Positions 21,290 to 30,853 of a stretch of 64,000 nucleotides of DNA are shown one piece after another (the first letter of the stretch is position 1; the number at the start of each line of letters is the position of its first letter). Source of the stretch: Ascarosepion bandense. Taxonomy: Eukaryota; Mollusca; Cephalopoda; Sepiida; Sepiidae. The position numbers were made by a program, and so were the translations under genes. The DNA is taken from contig JBBBDQ010001685.1 of NCBI GenBank assembly GCA_037127315.1, positions 101,001-165,000 on the forward strand, in the 5' to 3' direction. The notes under the pieces were generated by a model, which was given only the letters and a program-made list of their open reading frames with translations, was not told the DNA's origin and did not search any database.

Positions 21290-21501
21290 AAGAAAAACAC
21301 AAAATATCCTTATTAAAGGAAACAAATATAATAACATATGAAATAAGCCCAAAAAATTACGAGGAAAAAATAAATGAAGAAATCATTAAATGTTACAAAA
21401 AAGCACCTGATTTCTACATTGAAAATATGAACGAGGAAGCAAAACAGATTAAAGACAGTTTGGGTATAAACAGCATGGTACAAATTTTGACAGGTAAGCA
21501 A
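21290..21501 (+). other. Exon-like open frame with splice-donor consensus
   Basis: One frame is open from about 21290 and reads EISPKNYEEKINEEIIKCY, KKAPDFYIENMNEEAKQIKD and SLGINSMVQILTG. It ends at ATTTTGACAG followed by GTAAGCAAG, a near-ideal splice donor. The two upstream tandem copies (20160-20365, 20707-20905) keep GACCG|GTAAAC at the same place but carry stops. No acceptor with a good polypyrimidine tract is visible. Family not recognised. Confidence 0.4.
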
Positions 21502-21838
21502 GTTTTCCTAACGATAAAAGACCATTAAGAAAATTTTCTCAATAGCCCTTCATACTGGCTTATAAATCCAACAAAGACTGAATTAGGTAAGATAAGCCAA
21601 CAAATATTAAAATAATGTGTGACTTACTGAGAATTGCTACTCAAGTCAGTCAGTAGAAAGACACAGGTGATTGTATTTTTTGGTTTCAAAAAATATATAT
21701 ATACTTACATAAAATATGACATAAAATCTTTCACTCAACAATATCTGAAAAAGGATTTATGGAAACTGATGATGGTTTGCCTGAAATAGGCCTAAACTTC
21801 CGATTTACCATGAAATAACGTGTCTGCCTTAATTTTTG

Positions 21839-21839
<1 letters not shown>

Positions 21840-21883
<44 letters not shown>
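21840..21883. repeat. (AT)n microsatellite
   Basis: TA repeat shortly after the tandem duplication. Confidence 0.95.
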
Positions 21884-21884
<1 letters not shown>

Positions 21885-21886
<2 letters not shown>

Positions 21887-22756
21887 CTTGTGTTTGCGTT
21901 TGTGCAGAAAGAACGAGTGAGATATTATAAATGAATAATAAAGATAAGCATACGAACCCAAATTTGTTTCTAAATAATTACTATAATTCATATCAGAGCT
22001 TCAAGCAACCATCTGAAAAATAAAAATTAATTTCGTAATATGAAGTATAGTAAAAAAAAAAAAAAAAAAAAAAACACGAAAAAAAACAACTTTCACCTCT
22101 CCCATCTTCGCTACAGCCACCTCCCATCTCGTTTATCTTCGGGCAAGTATCCGCCTATTTTACCTATTCGGAGACTGCATAGTGTTTATTCCACCATGTC
22201 TTATAGCATGCGAAGCCCAATTTCGTTAAGAATCTGACGTTTTAAAACGGCAGCAGCAAAAATAAACTATTTCCACCCTCCAACTCCTAACCATTGCATC
22301 CCAACCCTGCCTCTCCGTAGGAATCAATTACCCTGAATTAGACTCGCATCTTCGCCAACTTTGTTTTCCTCCTATTTCCTTCAAATGTTCTTCAATATCC
22401 ACTCCCGAACTCCTTATTTTTGTCGACATATTTGTTTTACGACCTCGGGATTGTGGAAATATTTTCATTTCAGATATTTAGATTATGCTTTTTCAAGATG
22501 ATTTTATTACGAGATTTGATGCAGTCTTATTATTGTTATGTTTCCGTTTGTTTTTACACAAAATGGAACGCGAGCGATAAAATAATATGAAAAACGCATT
22601 CTCTTAAAATGAAAAAAAATATGACTTTATTGCTCGGTAACAAAATAAAGATGGCTCATAGAATCGTTTAATTGGTTAGGGCGCTGCCAGATAAAATAAA
22701 AGAATAACGACGAGCTTGTGAGATATGAGTTCAAATCTCGTTCGAAATTGCTTCTT
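21885..22756. other. Unassigned; oligo-A then C-rich stretch
   Basis: A 20+ A run at 22050-22074 precedes a pyrimidine/C-rich region (22090-22430) that looks unlike its surroundings and may be an unrecognised repeat. No gene seen. Confidence 0.35.
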
Positions 22757-23101
22757 CTTTTTTTTAATCGTATCACCCCGAGCAAGGCGGTAATGCCACT
22801 GATGTGCAGGGGGCTACGTAATAGTGAAAAGATCGGAAAAGAGAAAGCCGGAAACCACATCCTAAACAGGGAACAAGTGACGAGCCTCTTAACCTGTTCA
22901 GTAGACGTGGGTGAAGTGTGAACCGGGCGATAGATAGATCTATCTACTCCAATTGAAAAAAAAAAAGAAAGTGAGAAGATTGGAAAAGAGAAAACCGGAA
23001 ACCGCATCCTAAACAGGAAACAAGGGATGAGCCTCTTCACCTGTTCAACAGACGTGGGTGGAGTGTGAACCGGGCGATAGTTTAGTCTATCTACTCCAAT
23101 T
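22757..23101 (-). repeat. S2 SINE, two-unit array with tail
   Basis: Minus strand: two S2 heads, then the LINE-B-type tail (reverse of CACCCCGAGCAAGGCGG and CCACTGATGTGCAGGGGG) and oligo-A (T run at 22757). The distal unit lacks the tail, as in the array at 3960. Confidence 0.88.
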
Positions 23102-23285
23102 AAGTATGGTCTATCTCCTCCAATCCAATTTCTTTATGATTTCATACTGTTTTCTCGTAACCAAACGGCATTCCTCTGTTGCTAAAAATCAACAATAAGA
23201 TGGATTAAAACTCGTCATAAAATAAAAAGTGTGAATTGATTTCAACAGAAAATAAAATTTAAAAACTTTTCTTTTAAAAAAAAAA

Positions 23286-23500
23286 GAATGAAACATATTT
23301 ACCATCAGGAAGAGATAGCTGACATTTCTGATGCACATTATAAGAAAGTATGGTTCGAAAAATCTGATACTCACAGGACATAGTTGATGAGCTTGAGTAA
23401 CTGGACGAGTTTAGGAGAAAGTAACGAAAATTAAATTTATTATGAGCTACAAAGGACAGAAAATTTTAGAAAGCCATGACTGCCTACGTTTCGAAGACAC
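23286..23500 (+). mobile_element. LINE-A degenerate 3' fragment
   Basis: ATGACTGCCTACGTTTCGAAG near 23476 and GAGCTTGAGTAACTGGACGA near 23390 match decayed LINE-A 3' coding sequence. Coding is lost. Confidence 0.5.
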
Positions 23501-23758
23501 GTGGCATGTTGGTGATCATGACTCTCCACAACTTGCTGTTTTTTCTTTCTCTCAGTAACTTTTATCATACCTTCGCCATCATTCACACGAAGCCAATTCC
23601 TCGCTGCTTCATCCGGCTTCCATTTCTTTCAATATTCTCCGTGCGTTATAAATTCTCAAAGTTTTCTTTATTTATTATGCATTTCAGAAATTACAAATAT
23701 ATATTTTTGTGATTGTAAACCTGGGAATAATTTCGAATAGCACCCAAAAATTGTCAGT

Positions 23759-24640
23759 CTATATATATAAAAGGCAATCTGTGAGTCTGTGTGTGACTGT
23801 TCCCTATGCATGCCTACATTTTTTAAGCTACGCCATTCAAACTTTCTAGGGACACATATCTACAGTGAAGCCAGGTCGACACGTACTTTTTGAGTTTTAA
23901 GTTCAGCAATTTTCCCTTTCGCACTTTTTGGCTAATGAAGCCGATTGTTTACATTTACTCCGTAAAACATCTAAGATCTAAGATGGTTGCTAGATTACGT
24001 CACAGAAATCAAATCACACGTGTTAAACGCGACTAAAATATTTTTTATTTAAAAAAGAATGAGCCTTTATAATTAATTTTAATTCCAACGTTTTAAAAAT
24101 TCATTTGGTCAACAAAAAATGTGAATATTTTCCCCGTAATTTTGAAACAAAGAAATATTTTTAAAAAAGGTGTTTTTTCAAACAAAAACAAAATATGTAA
24201 AAAAAAAGTGCCAATGGTTAATTTAATTATTTTAGTCTTTTTTTTTCAGCTTTAATATTTCATACTTCAGAAAATAAAATTAAAAAAGAAATAAAGCTTT
24301 TTTTTCGCTAAAATATTTCATGCAGGAAATCAACTGTCTGTAATTCGTGTGGCATTAATGTAACTTTTTCCTCTAAAATTAAATGTCTACATTTTTAATT
24401 ATTCTTCGAAAATTTCTGAACTGGGAGCGTAATAGTTTTTATATTTCTAATTTCTGTAAAACAAAATAGTTTTTATTTTTATGTTAAATTCATTTAGTCA
24501 ACAAAAAATGTAAATATTTACCTCCGTAATTTTGAAACAAAACAAACGCAATGTTGTTTACAATGTCACACAAAACATCAAATCAAAATGTTCTGAGCTG
24601 TAAGGGTAGCCCCGGGCTGTGATGGTAATTATAGAATAAA
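23759..24640 (+). mobile_element. Helitron-like 5' end and body
   Basis: TCTATATATATAAAAGGCAA at 23759 matches the Helitron 5' terminus, also seen at 38519. The body contains a ~54-bp internal repeat (TCAACAAAAAATGTGAATAT near 24115; variant near 24495). A GC palindrome, AGCCCCGGGCT at about 24608, may be the 3' hairpin, but no CTAG follows, so the right end is uncertain. Confidence 0.5.
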
Positions 24641-24744
24641 AGACTTATTGATCAGTATTCATATACGACTTGCAGTAATATAATTAACAGAGTTAAGCTC
24701 TCAATGATAGCAAAGTAATAAAATTTAATGTAATACATCCATTG

Positions 24745-25463
24745 CCAAATCTGCTGCTATGAAAGTCGGCTCTCTGTGCAGGGCCCGGAAATTTTTCCCA
24801 CCTGAAACTATTCTGCACATATACAAATCTACCATCCGCCCGTGTATTGAATATTGCTGCCATATCTGGTCGGGTGCCCCTGCTGCTCTCCTTGGGCTTC
24901 TTGACAAAATACAAAGGAGGATCTGTAACGTGGTTGATACTAACTTGGCAGACCGGCTGCAGCCGCTCTCACACCGGCGTGATGTAGCTTCCCTGTGCCT
25001 CTTCTACAAGTACTTTCATGGCTTCTGCTCCGATGAGCTTAGATCACTGGTGCCGCCCAAGCACGAATTTACACGAGATACTAGATTAGCAACTAGGTCC
25101 CACCCTTTTACAGTTAAACAAATAAGATGTAACCGTAAATTCTACTCCAACAGCTTCTTTTCTCGCGCTTCCCGCCTGTGGAACTCCCTTCCACAAGTCT
25201 GCTTTCCCGACAGTTACAATCTCCAGGTGTTTAAATGTAGGGTCAATAGACACCTCCTATCACACTAACTCCCAACTATTCTCACAACACTCTCATCTAC
25301 CCAACCCTCATTCTCGGTATCCTCACCCGCCTATCACCCACCCTCTGTTATGTCCTATATTTAACCAGCCTTTCTCCTCTCTACGTAGCCCCCTGCACAG
25401 TAGTGGCAGTGACATGCCTTGCTCGGGGTGAAACGCTTATATAAAAAAAAAAAAAAAAAAAAA
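24745..25463 (+). mobile_element. LINE-B copy, C-terminal 169 codons and 3' tail
   Basis: The best LINE-B frame (24759-25268): KVGSLCRARKFFPPETILHI, YKSTIRPCIEYCCHIW, LLDKIQRRICNVVD, RRDVASLCLFYKYFHGFCSD, SRASRLWNSLPQVCFPDSYN and a stop after NRHLLSH. This is the post-RT C-terminal domain of CR1/jockey-like LINEs. The 3' UTR ends with GTAGCCCCCTGCACAGTAG, CTTGCTCGGGGTGAAACGCTT and a 20-base A run. 5'-truncated, but uninterrupted in what remains, so relatively young. Confidence 0.9.
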
Positions 25464-25504
25464 ATAGCAAAATTAACTTAACTGCTAATTTATTGATGCC
25501 GTCA

Positions 25505-25745
25505 CTTTTAAAGTGCTCCTAGATTAGCAACTAGATTTCACTGTTTTACTATTGAATTTATCTAGAGGCAATTGTTATGTTTTATATTAATAGTTTCTTT
25601 TTTCTCACTTCCGGTTTCTTACTTCTTTGCCACCTACGATAATGAAAAATTTAAATGCAACCTCAATCGTCATACTCTGTCCTCCTGAACCCTGTCCCTT
25701 TATTTTTATTCTCACTTCTTCTAATTTATGTTTTCTTATTTTCTT
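25505..25745 (+). mobile_element. LINE-B degenerate fragment
   Basis: AGATTAGCAACTAGATTTCAC and TTTAAATGCAACCTCAATCG correspond to LINE-B (TRLATR.. and FKCNLNR). It abuts the previous copy in the same orientation. Confidence 0.6.
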
Positions 25746-26340
25746 TCACTACCTTGCAGTCTCCTTGATTATTTTGTGTGGGGTGCAATTGAACGAGCGA
25801 CTAACAAAACTCCTTGTAACGCCAAAGACGAACTGAAGGCAAAAACTATGGCAAAGATTATTTCGGAATATCTTTCACTAATATCGTTAACCGTTGCTGA
25901 ATATCAGCCAGTCTGCATCATGTTGTTTAAAGTGATCACTAGTGATGGCGACATCATGCCTCCATTCATTTTTCAACAGGGACTCAGACTCGGAGGCTTG
26001 CATCAAGTGGATGTTGTGCTGCCCTGGATACGAACTGGCTGCTGGAAGACCCTGTGTCTTGCCATAAGACACCGCACCATTTCACACAATAAAGAGTACG
26101 CAGTCATGGCTGTCAGACAATTTCACCCTTTACATCTGGTCATATAATTCCCCAGATTGCAGTCTCCTTAATTATTATGTGTAGGGCGCAATTGAGCGAG
26201 GGACAAACAAAACTCCTTGTAATACCAAAGACGAACAGAAAGCAAAACCTATGGCAAAGATTATTTCGGAATATCTTTCACTAATATCGTTAAGCGTTGC
26301 TGAATATCAGCCAGGGTATTCACAATTCTAAATATTTTAC
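25745..26340 (+). pseudogene. Rearranged mariner-family transposase remnant
   Basis: 25758-25908 encodes LLDYFVWGAIERATNKTPCN and KAKTMAKIISEY, a transposase C-terminus. 25910-26150 then encodes an earlier region: VITSDGDIMPPFIFQQGLRL, VVLPWI, DTAPFHT and QSWLSDNF. The same C-terminus follows again at 26155-26310 (SPDCSLLNYYV, TNKTPCNTKDEQ). The repeated C-termini are nearly identical, about 402 bp apart, so a partial tandem duplication scrambled the order. The catalytic third D is kept in the first copy (LLDYF) and N in the second (LLNYY). Spacing suggests a DD37D/maT-like family. Confidence 0.75.
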
Positions 26341-26369
26341 AGTAGCTTCAATATGAACATTTCAGATTG

Positions 26370-26665
26370 TTTGGGTGTTAATCTGAGTTCAGAACGGAGG
26401 ATTCGGAAAGAGTTGAATGAATCGAATTGCGATTACGAAAACTAGAAAAATTCACTCCAGTCGTTCTGATAAGACAATAACTCTCTGATTTTGTTGGCGA
26501 AGGATTCAGACTCAACACAGAGGTCTATATCAAGTGCATTGAAAAGTAGTAGTGCTTTGGGCTGAGAGGGTGAAAGGTAGAAGAACCTATGCTTGGCAAC
26601 AGGACTCTACACCATGACACACAAACAAGAGAAGGGAATCATGGCTGTCAGACAATATATATACT
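26370..26665 (+). pseudogene. Second mariner-family remnant, internally deleted
   Basis: RRIRKELNESNCDYENS-like (N-terminal HTH region) is fused near 26480 to GFRLNTEVYIKCIEK and RRTYAWQQDSTP, skipping about 100 residues. TAA/TGA stops break the frame. It follows the previous remnant in the same orientation. Confidence 0.7.
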
Positions 26666-26762
26666 ATTTTTGTTGTAAGTGACCTGGCGAGACAAGATTG
26701 ATAGACAGACAGAAAATTCTGACACATAAAAACATTCAGACAGTTTTTACAGACTTTGTGTC

Positions 26763-27242
26763 CAGCACTCTTTTCTTTGTTTCTAGTGAAATTTTCCTGT
26801 GTGTTAGTACTTTGCTCAGGTTCTGGATTACTATGTGATGTCAGTTCTTCAATACGAAAATGAGGACAAAACTGGAAGCAGCGGAAATGTGGTTCTACAG
26901 AAGAATGCTACGGATATCGTGGACTGAACATGCAAGCATGAGGTGTTGGAAAGAATGGCAACCAAAAGGAAATTAATACCGAGCATCAGGAAGAGACAAC
27001 TGAAGTTCCTGGGACACGCAATGAGGAAGGAGAGTTTGGAGAACCTGATACTTACTGGCCATGTAGAGGGAAAGAGAGACAGAGGAAGGCAGAGGATAAC
27101 ATATTTGCAGGGCCTGGTCGGATGGATGACGGAACGGGGAGTAACGGGAACAAACATGCTGAGGGCCACAAGGGATAAGGAGACGTGGAGGGCCATGATC
27201 GTCTACGTCCTGAAGGGACAGGGCACATAGAAGAAGAAGAAG
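26763..27242 (+). mobile_element. LINE-A copy with 5' inversion
   Basis: 26828-27242 is plus-strand LINE-A: MRTKLEAAEMWFYRRMLRIS, RKRQLKFLGHAMRKESLENL and TWRAMIVYVLKGQGT, with the AGAAGAAGAAG tail. The adjoining 26763-26826 is the immediately upstream LINE-A segment in reverse orientation. A ~26-bp piece is missing at about 26853. A short deletion near 26940 breaks the frame. Confidence 0.85.
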
Positions 27243-27269
27243 TCCAGAAAAGCAACTACTTAGACGAAC

Positions 27270-27330
27270 ACATTTCCTTACGCTCTAGGGAAATTGCCGC
27301 CTTGCTTGAGGTGAAACGATGAAAAAACTA
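27270..27330 (+). repeat. LINE-B/S2 tail fragment
   Basis: TTGCCGCCTTGCTTGAGGTG and GAAACGATGAAAAAA are the shared tail of LINE-B and S2, alone and without a body. Confidence 0.55.
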
Positions 27331-28560
27331 TTTACATTTGGAGTAATGTAAAACATGCGTGTTCTCGACGAGTATTGCTTGTATCGAGTGCGCTACCAGA
27401 CAGTGTTGGTTTTGAAGAAGTGATTCTTCCATTAAGTGTTCTTTTTCCGCGTCGGTGTAGAAGTAGGGTGCGTATTCTTTGGACGTCGGAGTTCCCTCGT
27501 GAAGCAATAGGGAGATAGTTAATGTTTTATTAATTCGGCCTTGTGTCATACATAACCGAACTCCCTAGAGCTTAGGTTTTTTTTTCGTACTCATCAGAAG
27601 GTTATCATCAGAAGTTTGGTTGGCAGCCGAAGATTGCAAATTGTGTGGATTAGTGTGGAATAGTGGAAGTATAAAAGTATACATTTGGTATGTTTTAATA
27701 GAAATTTATTAAAAGAAAAGAATAACAAGAATTGGTAGAAATTAATGTTCAATTAGAAAGTCAAGGGTATCAAGAGTCGTAGAAATGTTCGTAGTAGTAA
27801 TTTGTTGGAAAGAGTCTATGTGTACGTATGTAGGTATGCATGAGCGTTTGTTTGGTAGGTATGTCTTTGAATGGAGAAGAAGAAGTAAAAGGAATCAGCA
27901 CACGAGAAGGACGGAGAAAGAGAACGAATATGTGACGCGACCTTACGTTCTCCCGTTACAATTTAGTGTGTCGTCTCGCTGCTCTCATCTTACTGTCTGT
28001 CTGACACTGACCGTATCCTTTTTTCGCCATTTATTTATTTTTGCACTGGATCACTAACTCCTGTCAATCTTGCAAATCACTCCCATTTGTCAAATAACTA
28101 ATTTAACATCTACTCGCGAAATCCGGTTTCAACTTTTTCTTTAAGCACGTGGTCAATCCTTTTTCTCTTCGGCAAAACCAGGATTTCACACGTCATTGTG
28201 AATTTTTGTAAAAGTGAAGAAGAAGGTTGCTTTTAATTCTTAATTTCCTATCCATCACAATTTACGTATGCCTGTATTGAACTCTGATGTTTCCAACGAA
28301 AACTCATAATAAATAATTATTTTGGACACACAACAACCCACCTTTCCAGACGACTGACCCCACAACTATGACCAGAGCTAAATACGGAACTATTTAAATA
28401 ATCATGGAACTGTACCAAGCTCGATACGCAACACACTTGTCGCAGTATACTTACATCAAACTGCAAAATAGTTATAAAAAAGGAATGAACTCTTAATACA
28501 ATATTAAGGATCGTCAAATTAAAATGATACCTAATTTTATTTTAAACGGTCAGAACAATG
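27331..28560. other. Unassigned sequence
   Basis: No repeat recognised. An Arg/Lys-rich 90-codon plus frame (27785-28057) has no motif I know. GC content is higher than average for the window, so a decayed LTR is possible. Confidence 0.3.
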
Positions 28561-28584
28561 TAAATAATTTAAATACTACCTTAT

Positions 28585-28787
28585 GCCCTTGGGAAAGATG
28601 TGGATCCGTCTCTTCTCTCCAGTTATTGGTTAAATAATAGGACAGATTGGGTTCTATAACCTTGGTTGGCAACCAGTCTACCGCTAAAGGTAATGGCACC
28701 CTACCGCGGGATAATCTTCTGTCCAGTCAATCATGTCTCTTTCAAGACATGATCGCCCAAAGCGTGTATTACTTATTGCACTTAAGA
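28585..28787 (+). repeat. S1 SINE, 3' two thirds
   Basis: From GCCCTTGGGAAAGATGTGG through GTTCTATAACC and the TGTCTC-TTTC-AAGACA hairpin (one mismatch) to GCACTTAAG. Head missing. Confidence 0.88.
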
Positions 28788-28894
28788 TACAGACGTTGGC
28801 ATTATAGTTACCGTTCTTGTTTTCTAAAAATGTCGTGTATAGACAAAAATCGCCACGTTTATATACACACAAGAATATTCAAAATTATTCATAA

Positions 28895-29188
28895 TGTTCG
28901 GATTGTTGCCCGTTTTATTGCGATGGTTACCACGTTTGAACCGTTGTACACTCCGGCCTTTTTCAGGTGATAAAAATTTTGAACCGAACCTATTATTTCG
29001 ATCACTGGGATATATAATTCTTATTCCATGTATGATGCCACTTCCGGATGGCAAGCAGTTATCTACCTTTAACTCAAATTTCTAAATTTGTTCACAACTG
29101 CTGTAGCCAGGTATTGAACTCACAAATCTTTGGATCAAATCACTGGAACTAACCAAAGCCTATATCCATTAGGTCATGTGTCCTTGAG
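28895..29188 (-). repeat. Second tRNA-headed SINE family (S4)
   Basis: On the minus strand the head ATGACCTAATGGATATAGGC (A-box-like) is followed by GTGAGTTCAATACCTGGC (B-box-like), then an unfamiliar body ending near AACAATCCGAAC. Only one copy is seen in the window, so its limits are approximate. Confidence 0.45.
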
Positions 29189-29205
29189 GACAAAAGTCCG
29201 AACAA

Positions 29206-29414
29206 TGTCAGTTAGTTAAGTGCGATCATTAATACACGTTTTGGGCGATCATGTCTCGAAAGAGACATGACTGACTGGGAAAAAGTTTATCCGGCAGTAG
29301 GTTGCCATTGCTTTCGGCGGTAGACTGGTTGCCAGCCAAGGCTATAGAACCCAATCTTTCCTATCATTTAACCCATGACTGGAGGGAAGAGATGGATTAA
29401 TACCTTTCCCGAAG
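29206..29414 (-). repeat. S1 SINE, 3' two thirds
   Basis: Inverted partner of 28585-28787, with an intact GTCTC-GAAA-GAGAC hairpin. Head missing. Confidence 0.88.
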
Positions 29415-29526
29415 AATATAAATAATATAAATACTACCTTATCTCAGCAATATAGATAAATATGTACAGATTAATTATCTACGGTGCAGTGCAGGTTTTG
29501 TGTATGTTTTGATAATTCACTTGCTT

Positions 29527-29637
29527 CTAATCAGTGGATAACCCTTGTTAAAAAGTATCCATTCTAATCAGTGGATTACCCTTGTTAAAAAGTATCCATT
29601 CTAATCAGTGGATTACCCTTGTTAAAAAGTATCCATT
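29527..29637. repeat. 37-bp tandem repeat, three copies
   Basis: CTAATCAGTGGATTACCCTT starts at 29527 (one variant base), 29564 and 29601. Confidence 0.9.
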
Positions 29638-29849
29638 TTTATTGCTTATAATGATTCGATGCAAAAATCGTTCTTTTTTTCCCAGTTTGTACCCATACAA
29701 TAAAATGACTCGAAATTGTTTTATAGTAATTATTTTCATCGAGTTCATGAGTAAACCGTTATTCATATGCTAAATGAAAATCATGACAATGAAACAGTGA
29801 CGACATTGAAAATAGTTCAATAAAAATATTTATATTGAAAAAAAAAATG

Positions 29850-30468
29850 AATCAGTTAAGTACCATACGTAATACACGCTTGGGCGATTATATCTCGAAA
29901 GAGACATGGCTGACTGGGCAGAAGATTATCCCGGAGTAGGTTGCCATTACATTCTGTGGCAGACTGGTTCCCAACCAAGACTATAAAACCCAATCTGTCC
30001 TGTTATTTAAATCATATCTGGAGGGAGAAGAACGAAATTATATTACGTTAATATATTAAATATAATTAGTGGGGGATTAGTTTATTACTTCATAACAAAT
30101 AAAAACCGATCCCCTACTTTATGCCCAGTAAAAGATTTAATTGTTTTCAACTATTATGTTCAGTCAGTCAGTTAAGTGACATACATAATACACGCTTGGG
30201 CGATTATATCTCGAAAAAGACATGGCTGACTGGACAGAAGATTATTCCGCAATAGGTTGCCATTGCTTTCTGTGGTAGACTGGTTACCAACCAAGGCTAT
30301 AGAACCCAATCTGTCCTGTTATTTAACCCATAACTGGAGGAAAGAGTCGGACTGACACCTTTCCTAAGCGTATTTGCGCGTAAGTAAATGCAATGAATTC
30401 AACTGGAATTCGAACTCAGCTCCCCGATTTCTAGTTCCAATCCAATATCCAATGCACCACAACGCACA
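29850..30468 (-). repeat. Composite: full S1 - linker - S1 3' half
   Basis: Read on the minus strand: full S1 from 30468 to 30161 (hairpin damaged), a ~125-bp linker (30160-30035; core GGCATAAAGTAGGGGATCGG and ACTAATCCCCCACTAATTA), then S1 again from the CTTCTCCCTCCAGATATG point to its end at 29850. The same arrangement occurs at 36438-36978, so this is a recurring composite rather than chance adjacency. Confidence 0.8.
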
Positions 30469-30618
30469 AAAAGAATAGCACAATAAACATATTGATATTG
30501 AAAGAAAGATTATCTGGAAAGAGAAGAGTAAAGATTTTATTATATATATCTTAGACGACGGGGTCAACAACCAACAAAAATGCGTCATTTTATGCGTGAC
30601 AACCTTATATATATATAT

Positions 30619-30768
30619 AGTCATCCGCAGACAGATCTGTTTCGCTGTATCACAGCTCATCAGTACGGCTAGAACAGCCGATTGCCTTTTACGCAGTATT
30701 GAAACCCGATCGAATTGACGTCAGTCAGTGATTCTACCTCTGAGCTACGGGTGCTCGGTAGAAGGAGG
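30619..30768 (-). repeat. S3 element: tRNA-like head plus hammerhead
   Basis: On the minus strand: an A box in CCCGTAGCTCAGAGGTAGAA (about 30750-30732), a B box in ATCGGGTTTCAATAC (about 30710-30697), a 30-bp spacer, then a hammerhead-ribozyme sequence (30668-30625), ATGAC and a (TA)n run at 30606-30620. Head plus ribozyme in about 150 bp resembles the pol III-driven, hammerhead-bearing SINE-like elements of schistosomes. Confidence 0.8.
30625..30668 (-). ncRNA. Type I hammerhead ribozyme, consensus core
   Basis: Minus strand: stem I CCGTA with TGCGG (five pairs, one G.U), core CTGATGA, stem II GCTGT-GAT-ACAGC (five pairs), GAAA, stem III ACAGA with TCTGT, and C at the cleavage position (a GUC triplet). 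All invariant core positions are present. Predicted cleavage is after the C, just before stem I's second strand. Pairing was done by eye. Confidence 0.85.
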
Positions 30769-30798
30769 CAGACTATAAATATATGGTGGGGTCGTCTC

Positions 30799-30799
30799 A

Positions 30800-30850
<51 letters not shown>
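30799..30850. repeat. (AT)n microsatellite between 17-bp direct repeats
   Basis: TA repeat flanked by GGTGGGGTCGTCTCAAG (about 30784) and GGTGGTGTCGTCTCAAG (about 30854). Confidence 0.95.

Positions 30851-30853
<3 letters not shown>

Larger units (their letters stand above)
20160..21770 (+). repeat. Threefold tandem duplication, ~550-600 bp units
   Basis: The phrase ATCCTTATTAAAGGA recurs at about 20162, 20709 and 21306. Each is followed by AACATATGAAATAAGCC-like, GCACCTGATTTCTACATTGA and, about 240 bp further, ATCCAACA(G/A)AGACT and AAGCCAACAAATA. Units have diverged by point changes and small indels. The inner open frame is described separately. Confidence 0.8.
28561..29442. repeat. Foldback unit: inverted S1 pair between 24-bp direct repeats
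   Basis: The 24-bp sequence at 28561-28584 (..TTTAAATACTACCTTAT) recurs at 29419-29442 with one mismatch. Inside, S1 pieces lie at 28585-28787 (+) and 29206-29414 (-), both cut at the same point of S1 (the CTTGGGAAAGG/TCGGGAAAGG site). The centre holds another tRNA-like element. Confidence 0.65.

Noticed and set aside
29527..29637. CRISPR-like array
   Set aside because: Three contiguous 37-bp copies without spacers in a eukaryotic context; a simple tandem repeat.
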